Shown piece after piece: positions 1-5,904 of a stretch of DNA of 15,590 nucleotides. The stretch is from the NCBI GenBank assembly GCA_900554465.1, contig USHF01000013.1, forward strand, positions 1 through 15,590, written 5' to 3'. The notes under the pieces were generated by a model that was given only the letters and a program-made list of their open reading frames with translations, did no database searches and was not told the DNA's origin. The DNA is from an uncultured Collinsella sp. GTDB lineage: Bacteria > Actinomycetota > Coriobacteriia > Coriobacteriales > Coriobacteriaceae. Position 1 is the stretch's first letter, and every line of letters starts with the position of its first letter. Position numbers and translations under genes: made by a program.

Positions 1-47
1 CTACACGTAAGGAGTCGTCGGCAGCGTCAGATGTGTATAAGAGACAG
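1..47 (+). other. Nextera read-1 adapter with i5 index (artefact)
   Basis: This is library adapter, not genome. Bases 1-6 are the end of the P5 oligo, 7-14 (GTAAGGAG) look like an i5 index, 15-28 (TCGTCGGCAGCGTC) are the read-1 overhang and 29-47 (AGATGTGTATAAGAGACAG) the transposase mosaic end. Genomic sequence starts at 48. Reading frames through this stretch give the peptides MYKRQ and MCIRDS, which are artefacts and should not be annotated as protein N-termini. Confidence 0.98.
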
Positions 48-605
48 CCATGGGACGGGTCGAGCCGTCGTCTGGACGCCGCGCCCTGGAAGCCAGGTGC
101 CTTGCACGCCCCAGGCTGCACCTGCGAGGCCTGCTCGGGGCTTGTGCGGGGAAGCATCTGCCAAGCAGGCGTCTTGGACCCCGAGACAGGTAAGCTCTCC
201 TCCCCTGCCGAGCCGCTCGACGAGCTGGCGCAGCGCTTTGACTATGTGTTGGCCGAGGCAGATGGCAGCAAGCGACTCCCACTCAAGGCCCACGCCGCCT
301 GGGAGCCGGTTATTCCTGCCGGCACTGCCAACGTCATCTGGATCGTCGGCGCCTCAGGCTTGGGCAAGCCCATCAACGAAGCCGTCCACCGCCCCGAGCT
401 CTTTTGCGAGCGTTGCGGCTGCGAGCTCACCGATATCGCCACGCCCGAGCGCGTCGCCATGGTGCTCAATGCCGAACTGCGGATGCTGAACCTCAACAAT
501 GCCCGCATCATGCTCAACCAAGTCGACACACTTGCCGACCCAACAATGGCAGATCGCTTCGAAGCCGCCCTCAGCCGCCCCATCGTCGCCACCGGCCTCA
601 AATAG
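48..605 (+). CDS. yqeC: YqeC-family selenium-dependent hydroxylase accessory protein, 5' truncated
   Basis: About 185 C-terminal residues of a YqeC-like protein; the family is usually near 240-260 residues. The N-terminal part, which should carry the nucleotide-binding P-loop, lies beyond the contig edge. The frame is open into the adapter, so no start can be given. Recognisable family blocks are YVLAEADGSKRLPLKAH, then EPVIP, then IVGASGLGKPI, then a TPERVAMVLN segment, and a late NQVD resembling the NKxD element of GTPase-like folds. YqeC is a genomic marker of selenium-dependent molybdenum hydroxylases; its reaction is not established. The nearby MocA-like gene and purine genes fit that role. 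The visible part is unusually rich in cysteine: a CxCxxC at residues 24-29 of the visible part and a CxxCxC at 120-125. It converges on hyuA, with a palindromic repeat between them. Confidence 0.82.
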   Translation, partial: PWDGSSRRLDAAPWKPGALHAPGCTCEACSGLVRGSICQAGVLDPETGKLSSPAEPLDELAQRFDYVLAEADGSKRLPLKAHAAWEPVIPAGTANVIWIVGASGLGKPINEAVHRPELFCERCGCELTDIATPERVAMVLNAELRMLNLNNARIMLNQVDTLADPTMADRFEAALSRPIVATGLK

Positions 606-630
606 CCGGCGCTGCCCCAGCAGACCTATA

Positions 631-697
631 AGTTGCGGTGGAATAGTTCCTGAAACGGCCTATTTGGCGGCTAAACAGGAACTATTTCACCGCAACT
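631..697 (+). repeat. Long-stem palindromic intergenic repeat, copy 1
   Basis: A 22-base arm (631-652, starting AGTTGCGGTGGAATAG) is followed by a 23-base loop (653-675) and a 22-base complementary arm (676-697). The only non-Watson-Crick position is G641 against T687, which would be a G-U pair in plus-strand RNA but an A-C mismatch in minus-strand RNA, so the fold favours the yqeC-sense transcript. The element lies 25 bases after the yqeC stop and 26 bases past the hyuA stop, between convergent genes. No T-tract follows on either strand, so it is not a textbook intrinsic terminator. A second copy lies at 14225-14290 in the opposite orientation. Confidence 0.9.
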
Positions 698-723
698 GCG
701 AAGGGAATCCGGCGCCCTTCTTG

Positions 724-2091
724 TTAGCGGGGGACGTAGCGGCCGGGTTGGGCTCCGGTGGGCTCGCCATCGCACGCGGCCAGCACGCCGTTGACGAAGA
801 CGGCCTTGGCGCGGCCATGTGCCTCAAAGCCCTCGAGCGGCGTGTAGTCCACAGCCTGATGCTGCGTCGCAGCGCTAATGGTCCAGCGCGCCTTGGGATC
901 CCACACGCACACATCGGCATCGGAGCCCTCGGCAAGACATCCCTTGCGCGGATACATGCCAAAGACGCGCGCCGGGTTCTCGCTCATCAAGCGGCACAGA
1001 TCCTCGGGGCCCAGCTGTCCCTCAAAGCTCGTAGCGATCGCGACGGGGCGATGCTCCACACCGGGCCCGCCGTTGGGAATCGCGCGGAAGTCGTCGCGTC
1101 CGCGGTCCTTTTGCCCGTGTAGGTTAAAGCTGCAGTGGTCGGTCGCAATCGTATCGATCTCGCCTGCCACAAGTGCCTCGCGCAGTGCCGCACGGTCGCC
1201 GGCATGGCGCAGCGGCGGGCTCATCACATATTTGGCACCCGCAAAGCCGTCCTCGCCCTGCTCCAAGTAGCAAGTATCGTCGAGCATCAGATACTGAGGG
1301 CAGGTCTCGACATAGATATTCTTCTGCCCGCGCGCCTTGGCGGCACGGATGGCCTCGAGCCCCAGCTTGGTCGAAAGGTGCACCACGTTGACCGGTGCGT
1401 CGCCGGCCAGGTGCGCCAGATATAGCAGACGGCTCACTGCCTCGGCCTCGCACACATCCGGACGGCTGAGCGCATGGCCCTCGGGCCCGTGGATACCCTG
1501 CTCAAATACGCGCTTCTGCAGCTCATTCACCAGCGTGCCGTTCTCGCAATGCACGCACAGTATGCCGCCAATATACTTGAGCTCCTCGAGCACCTCGAGC
1601 GTCTCGGCATCGTCCAGGCGCAAATGATCGTAGGCAAAGTAGGTCTTGAACGACGACACGCCCGCCTCGCGCATGGCCGAGAGATCGGCGCGGTTGCGCT
1701 CGTTCCACTCGGCGAGTGCCATATGAAAGGCGTAGTTGGCCGTGCAGGTTCCGTCGGCGCGGCGATGCCACTCGGCCAAGGCATCGGGCATGGTCACGCC
1801 GCGATCGGCCGTCGCGTAGTCCACGATGGTCGTCGTGCCGCCGCAGGCGGCCGCGCGCGTGCCGGTCTCAAAGCTATCGGCCGTCCAATCCATGCCGGTC
1901 CAGCACTGCATGTGCGTGTGGCCGTCGATGAAGCCGGGAAACACCCAGCAGCCCGCGGCATCCTCGACGGTATCGCCCTCAGCCGGCTCAATCGCCGCGG
2001 CGATCCGCACGATCTTATCGCCATCCATGGCAAGATCGGCACGGCGAAGCCCCTGTGGCGTCACGAGCGCGCCGTTTTTGATGATGATCAT
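724..2091 (-). CDS. hyuA: Dihydropyrimidinase / hydantoinase family amidohydrolase
   Basis: A full-length cyclic amidohydrolase of 455 residues, the usual size for D-hydantoinases and dihydropyrimidinases. Such enzymes hydrolytically open a cyclic amide ring using two metals in the cytoplasm. The metal-site residues are in place: H58 and H60 in DGHTH, the likely carboxylated lysine K149 in SSFKTYF, H181 in VHCEN, H238 in VVHLS and D318 in ATDHC. The ATG at 2091 is preceded by GGAG at 2097-2100 and begins only 9 bases after the mocA-like stop, so the two genes are probably co-transcribed. In E. coli the hyuA product is a phenylhydantoinase encoded in the xdh/yge/ssnA purine region. A role in opening a purine-derived ring is inferred from context; the natural substrate cannot be read from the sequence. 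An allantoinase is less likely because the motifs and neighbours match hyuA better. Confidence 0.9.
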   Translation of the reverse strand: MIIIKNGALVTPQGLRRADLAMDGDKIVRIAAAIEPAEGDTVEDAAGCWVFPGFIDGHTHMQCWTGMDWTADSFETGTRAAACGGTTTIVDYATADRGVTMPDALAEWHRRADGTCTANYAFHMALAEWNERNRADLSAMREAGVSSFKTYFAYDHLRLDDAETLEVLEELKYIGGILCVHCENGTLVNELQKRVFEQGIHGPEGHALSRPDVCEAEAVSRLLYLAHLAGDAPVNVVHLSTKLGLEAIRAAKARGQKNIYVETCPQYLMLDDTCYLEQGEDGFAGAKYVMSPPLRHAGDRAALREALVAGEIDTIATDHCSFNLHGQKDRGRDDFRAIPNGGPGVEHRPVAIATSFEGQLGPEDLCRLMSENPARVFGMYPRKGCLAEGSDADVCVWDPKARWTISAATQHQAVDYTPLEGFEAHGRAKAVFVNGVLAACDGEPTGAQPGRYVPR

Positions 2092-2100
2092 AATTGCTCC

Positions 2101-2715
2101 TTATTGATTGATGCAGTTGGCCACGCGATCAAAATACGAGCAGGCGGCGATATGCTCCGCTATGCGTCGCTGTCCCTTGGCGGTATCGACGTCCCACAGC
2201 TCGTAGGCACGCGCCTCGACCAGCACCACGTCAATACGGTCCTTGAGGATCGAACCGCCGCCGTCCTTGCCCTCAAGACACATAAGTGCATCGAACAGTT
2301 CCGCCGGAAAGAGCACCGGGCTCGAAGGCTCACCGTTGCACGCAAGACGCACCGGATGCTTGCGACCACGCTCGTCAAATGCACGAACCATAGCCTCAAA
2401 AGAATCCGCGCTCACAAGCGGCTGGTCGCCCGGCAAAAAGAGGCAACCTTTCCAGTTGCGTTCGACTCCCCACGAAAGGCCCGCACGGACGCTTTCGCTG
2501 CGCAGCTCGCCATCGTGCAGCACGCACTGGCAATGCTTGTCCTCGCAAATCTGGGCAACCTCGGGCCAACGCGTCGAAACCACGACGTCAAAGCCCCGGG
2601 GAACCGAATCGATGGTCCGGGCAATCAGCGGCTCGCCATAGATATCGGCAAGCATCTTGTTAGAGCCAAACCGCTTACCCTCGCCCGAGGCCATAATCAC
2701 GCAGCCAAGTTTCAT
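2101..2715 (-). CDS. mocA: MocA/YgfJ-like molybdenum cofactor nucleotidyltransferase
   Basis: A 204-residue MobA-like NTP transferase. It opens with the signature MASGEGKRFGSNK (residues 8-20), which binds the nucleotide phosphates, and has the metal-binding PGDQP at 95-99. A late DGGGS block also fits the family. Members such as E. coli MocA (YgfJ) transfer CMP to molybdopterin to make the dinucleotide cofactor of xanthine dehydrogenase-type enzymes. The ATG at 2715 is chosen because AGGGGAGG sits 8 bases upstream; an in-frame upstream start at 2766 has no comparable site. It overlaps nothing, follows a terminator at 2804-2843, and probably forms a two-gene unit with hyuA. With yqeC nearby it points to a molybdenum hydroxylase in this genome, outside the window. 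Which nucleotide (CTP or GTP) is used cannot be decided by eye. Confidence 0.85.
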   Translation of the reverse strand: MKLGCVIMASGEGKRFGSNKMLADIYGEPLIARTIDSVPRGFDVVVSTRWPEVAQICEDKHCQCVLHDGELRSESVRAGLSWGVERNWKGCLFLPGDQPLVSADSFEAMVRAFDERGRKHPVRLACNGEPSSPVLFPAELFDALMCLEGKDGGGSILKDRIDVVLVEARAYELWDVDTAKGQRRIAEHIAACSYFDRVANCINQ

Positions 2716-2803
2716 GGCGATACCTCCCCTGAAACCATCGTACCCATAACTCGCGCCGCGGGGCACCTACATCGAAAGCGCTTATCCTACACGCCCGCGA
2801 TGC

Positions 2804-2843
2804 AAAAAGGGGGCACCCCGCCGGTTGGCAGAGCGCCCCCTTT
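2804..2843 (-). terminator. Intrinsic terminator after ygeW
   Basis: Perfect 9-base arms (2806-2814 and 2835-2843; GCCCCCTTT in one, its complement in the other) flank a 20-base loop. Read on the minus strand, the stem ends in a run of five T (2804-2808). It begins 23 bases after the ygeW stop and therefore separates ygeY-ygeW from the mocA-like/hyuA pair. Confidence 0.8.
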
Positions 2844-2866
2844 ACATGGTTTACCTCAGCCCAGCT

Positions 2867-4069
2867 TTAGGCCTGGAACCAGCGGGCGGTGTTGCGCTCG
2901 TCGAGGGCCTTGAGGGCAGCGGCGGGATCGGCAACCTTCTGCAGGAACATCATGGCTGCGATGGCGTACGGCTTGTAGCTGGCCTCCTTGTACATGCCCA
3001 CACGGTGCATGTCGAAGACGTCGGCGTTGACCTCGCCGTGCTCGCAAGAGACACCGGAGATGTCGGCGGGCAGCGGGTGCATAAAGATGGTGTCCTGGCC
3101 GTTGGCAGTCTTCTCCATGAGCGCGGTCGTGGAGCACCAGTCCTGATGGGTGGCGTTCTGGGCGAGCAGCTCCTTCTCGAGCGCAGCGATGCCGGCGTCG
3201 TCGCCCTCGGCGTACAGGTTGGTACGCTTCTCCATGGCGGCAAACGGAGCCCAGCTCTTGGGGATCACGATGTCGGCGCCCTCGAAGGCCTCGGCCATGG
3301 TGTTGACCTGCTTAAAGGTGGTGCCGGACTCGGCGGCATAGCCGCGGGCGCGCTCAACGACCTCGGGCATGAGGTCGTAGCCCTCGGGGTGGGCCAGGGT
3401 GACGTCCATGCCAAAGCGGGGCAGCAGGCTGATCAGCGACTGCGGGCAGGACAGCGGCTTGCCGTAAGAGGGCGAATAGGCCCAGGTGACGGCAACCTTC
3501 TTGCCCTTGAGGTTCTCAAGGCCGCCAAACTCGTTGATGAGGTAGAGCATGTCGGCAGAGGACTGCGTGGGATGATCGGAGTCGGACTGCAGGGAGATGA
3601 GCGTGGGACGGTGATCCAGAACGCCGTCCTCGTAAGCCTGCTGGACAGACTCGGAGACCTCGGCCATGTAGGCGTCGCCCTTGCCGATGTACATGTCGTC
3701 GCGGATGCCGATGACGTCGGCCATGAAGGAGATCATGGTAGCGGTCTCGCGGACGGTCTCGCCGTGAGCGATCTGGGACTTCTTCTCGTCCAGGTCCTGC
3801 AGCTCAAGGCCGAGCAGGTTGGCGGCCTTAGAGAAGGAGAAACGCGTACGGGTGGAGTTGTCGCGGAATAGGGAGACGGCCAGACCCGAGTCGAAGATCT
3901 TGGGAGAGACGTTGTTCTCGCGCAGCTGGCGCAGGGCGTCGGCGACGATGTAGAGCGCCTTGAGCTCATCGGTGGTCTTATCCCAGGTGTGCAGGAAGTC
4001 GCTGCCGTACATACCCTTAAAATCGAGGCCGTTCAGCTGCTCGACGAGCTCGGTAAACTTGGCGTCCAT
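2867..4069 (-). CDS. ygeW: YgeW-family carbamoyltransferase
   Basis: A 400-residue aspartate/ornithine carbamoyltransferase-superfamily protein, close to the length of E. coli YgeW (about 396), whereas ordinary ornithine or aspartate transcarbamylases are nearer 310-340. The carbamoyl-phosphate site is intact: STRTR at 72-76, HPTQ at 166-169 and HPLPAD at 331-336. YgeW proteins are a separate transcarbamylase subfamily found in purine-catabolic loci. A role in releasing a carbamoyl group as carbamoyl phosphate (giving ATP) is plausible, but the true substrate is uncertain. The start is the ATG at 4069, with AAAGGA about 7 bases upstream; reading further upstream to 4255 adds 62 residues that look non-coding. 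The gene lies 201 bases after ygeY on the same strand and is closed by a terminator. Confidence 0.9.
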   Translation of the reverse strand: MDAKFTELVEQLNGLDFKGMYGSDFLHTWDKTTDELKALYIVADALRQLRENNVSPKIFDSGLAVSLFRDNSTRTRFSFSKAANLLGLELQDLDEKKSQIAHGETVRETATMISFMADVIGIRDDMYIGKGDAYMAEVSESVQQAYEDGVLDHRPTLISLQSDSDHPTQSSADMLYLINEFGGLENLKGKKVAVTWAYSPSYGKPLSCPQSLISLLPRFGMDVTLAHPEGYDLMPEVVERARGYAAESGTTFKQVNTMAEAFEGADIVIPKSWAPFAAMEKRTNLYAEGDDAGIAALEKELLAQNATHQDWCSTTALMEKTANGQDTIFMHPLPADISGVSCEHGEVNADVFDMHRVGMYKEASYKPYAIAAMMFLQKVADPAAALKALDERNTARWFQA

Positions 4070-4270
4070 GGAAATGTCCTTTCTAAAGATGAAACGATCG
4101 CAATGAGTAGATGCGCTCCGGCATGCGCGTGTGGCTAGAACATGCAGAGCGCTATGACAAGGACCCGCTACCGTCGAGGAAGCATGGGAGATAACGACCG
4201 CGGGCCCCAAGTCGACAGGGGGTGCCGGGGACGCGAGCGGCCCCCGGCTCAACAAAATCGAGGAATGGGA
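4070..4270 (-). other. ygeY-ygeW spacer with a GC-rich hairpin
   Basis: This 201-base gap holds no gene. A hairpin with 7-base arms (GCCGGGG 4224-4230, CCCCGGC 4242-4248) lies about 22 bases after the ygeY stop, but no T-tract follows on either strand, so it may act as an RNA-stabilising 3' structure rather than a terminator. A weak minus-strand promoter resemblance (TTGTCA, 17 bases, TAGCCA) occurs nearer ygeW and is not convincing. Confidence 0.4.
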
Positions 4271-5656
4271 CTAGTCGATCTTGTTGTTGGTCAGACCGGC
4301 GCGAAACACGGTGGCGTCGCCATCGGCCTGGCTCGGATCGTAGAGGTTCAGGGCAGCCACGTACATGGCGGCAGCGGTGACCAGGTCGTCCTTGTAGGTG
4401 ACCTCGTTGGGAGCGTGAGCCTGAGACTCGGCACCCGGGCCAAAGCCGACGCAGGGGATGCCATAGCGGCCCTGGATGGAAACGCAGTTCGTGGAGAAGG
4501 TCCACTTGTCGCACAGCGGACGACCGGTGCGCTTGTCCATGCTGGGCTCGCAGCCGATGCGCTCGTCACCAAACATGGCCTTGTGAGCGTCGACGAGGGC
4601 CTTGACGTGCGGAGCAGTCTCCTTGTTGATCCACGTGGGGAAGTAAGCCTCGGTCTCGTAGACCTCACCGGTCCAGGACGGACGGTCGTACATGTACATG
4701 GAGACCTTCACGTCGTCGCCGTACTTCTTGGCGGCCGGCAGGTTACGGATCTCGTCCAGGCAGGACTCCCAGGTCTCGCCGGCGGTCATGCGACGGTCGA
4801 TGGAGATGGCGCAGGAGTCAGCGACAGCGCAGCGGCTGGGGCTGGTGTAGAAGATCTGGCTGACGGTGCAGGTGCCGCGGCCCAGGAAGCGGGCGTCCTC
4901 GAAGTGCTCGGGGTTGTACTTGGGGTCGAGCATCTTGACGAGACCCTTGATGTCGGTCGACTCGTCGCAGCCGTTGTTGTTGAGGGCACGGACGTCGGCG
5001 ATGATGTCGGCCATCTTGTAGATGGCGTTGTCGCCGCGGTCGGGAGCGGAGCCGTGGCAGGAGGTGCCGTGAACGTCGACGCGGATCTCCATGCGGCCGC
5101 GGTGACCGCGATAGATGCCGCCGTCGGTGGGCTCGGTGGAAATGACGAACTCGGGCTTAATGCCGTCCTTGTTGTAGATGTACTGCCAGCACATGCCGTC
5201 GCAGTCCTCTTCCTGGACGGTGCCGACGACCATGATCTTGTAGCCCTCGGGGATGAGGCCCATGTCCTTCATCATCTTGGCAGCATAGGTAGCAGAAGCC
5301 ATGCCGCCCTCCTGGTCGGAGCCGCCGCGGCCGTAGATGATCTCGTCGGTCTCGTAGCCCTCATAGGGATCGGCATCCCAGTTCTCGATGTTGCCGATGC
5401 CGACGGTGTCGATGTGGGAGTCGATGGCGATGATCTTGTCGCCCTCGCCCATAAAGCCCATGACGTTGCCCAGGCCGTCGACCTTGACCTCGTCATAGCC
5501 AAGGTTCTCCATCTCGGCCTTGATGCAGGCGACAACCTCGCCCTCCTCGCAGGACTCAGAGGGATGGGAGATCATAGCGCGCAGGAAGCGAGTCATATCA
5601 GCACGGTGAGACTCGGCAGCGTTTTTAATTGCCTCAAAATCGAGTTCCTTAGTCAT
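4271..5656 (-). CDS. ygeY: YgeY-family M20 metallohydrolase
   Basis: A 461-residue M20 (carboxypeptidase G2/ArgE/DapE-like) protein with high conservation to the YgeY subgroup. Two-zinc ligands and catalytic residues can be followed: H81 and D83 in DSHIDT, bridging D114 in GRGGSD, general base E149 and ligand E150 in QEED, a further acidic ligand near E175 in STEPTD, and a C-terminal AHAPNE histidine. M20 enzymes hydrolyse amide or ureido bonds of small substrates. In E. coli ygeY lies with ygeW and ygeX, the latter a diaminopropionate ammonia-lyase, so a ureido or carbamoyl amino acid is a reasonable guess at the substrate, not shown here. The ATG at 5656 has AAAGG 9 bases upstream. The order here is ygeY then ygeW with no ygeX between them, unlike E. 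coli. Confidence 0.9.
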   Translation of the reverse strand: MTKELDFEAIKNAAESHRADMTRFLRAMISHPSESCEEGEVVACIKAEMENLGYDEVKVDGLGNVMGFMGEGDKIIAIDSHIDTVGIGNIENWDADPYEGYETDEIIYGRGGSDQEGGMASATYAAKMMKDMGLIPEGYKIMVVGTVQEEDCDGMCWQYIYNKDGIKPEFVISTEPTDGGIYRGHRGRMEIRVDVHGTSCHGSAPDRGDNAIYKMADIIADVRALNNNGCDESTDIKGLVKMLDPKYNPEHFEDARFLGRGTCTVSQIFYTSPSRCAVADSCAISIDRRMTAGETWESCLDEIRNLPAAKKYGDDVKVSMYMYDRPSWTGEVYETEAYFPTWINKETAPHVKALVDAHKAMFGDERIGCEPSMDKRTGRPLCDKWTFSTNCVSIQGRYGIPCVGFGPGAESQAHAPNEVTYKDDLVTAAAMYVAALNLYDPSQADGDATVFRAGLTNNKID

Positions 5657-5681
5657 AACAGTTAACCTTTCTACAAGGATT

Positions 5682-5721
5682 TACCTACAGGTAGATATTT
5701 CGGATAGATCACTTGTGCCAA
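5682..5721 (-). promoter_or_regulatory. Possible ygeY promoter with overlapping palindrome
   Basis: On the minus strand TTGGCA (5716-5721, five of six to the -35 consensus) is followed after 18 bases by TATCTA (5692-5697, a weak -10). A perfect inverted repeat TACCT-AC-AGGTA (5682-5693) overlaps the -10, a place where a repressor could act. It lies 26-65 bases before the ygeY start. The match is weak and could be chance. Confidence 0.25.
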
Positions 5722-5760
5722 ACAGCGTGAGGTCGAGCACCCCACAAGCAAGTAACCATA

Positions 5761-5876
5761 GGAGGCGGACGGAGGACTTTGCTCCGTCGCGAGTTCCGCA
5801 CGAGCCGGAGAGCACTTAATGTGCTCTCCGTGCGAGCAGGACTGTCCGAGCAGGGAACCTTACGTTCCGCGCCGCC
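5761..5876. other. Multi-hairpin intergenic element (candidate structured RNA or repeat)
   Basis: Between the LtaS-like stop and the ygeY start there are three consecutive perfect hairpins: GACGGAG/CTCCGTC (5768-5774, 5782-5788), a 10-bp stem with loop TTAAT (5806-5815, 5821-5830) flanked by a further CGCA/TGCG pairing (5797-5800, 5831-5834), and GGAAC/GTTCC (5854-5858, 5864-5868). GGCG at 5764-5767 can pair with CGCC at 5873-5876 and close the whole into a multibranch fold. CGAGCAGG occurs twice (5833-5840, 5847-5854). No T-tract follows on either strand. A ygeY leader RNA, an ltaS-like 3' structure or a REP-type genomic repeat are all possible. Confidence 0.5.
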
Positions 5877-5904
5877 GGGCAGACGAACCAGTTAAGACGT
5901 GTCG

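Noticed and set aside
1474..2913. A 479-codon plus-strand open frame opposite hyuA and the mocA-like gene
   Set aside because: It crosses two recognised minus-strand genes and their terminator, and shows no domain or ribosome site.
4070..4255. A 62-residue N-terminal extension of YgeW
   Set aside because: The ribosome site and family alignment support the ATG at 4069; the extension is not YgeW-like and would cover the intergenic hairpin.
4142..5665. A 507-codon plus-strand open frame opposite ygeY
   Set aside because: The product is almost only Val, Gly, Asp, Leu and Ala, the usual antisense image of a GC-rich gene, while the minus strand encodes a clear M20 enzyme with all metal ligands.
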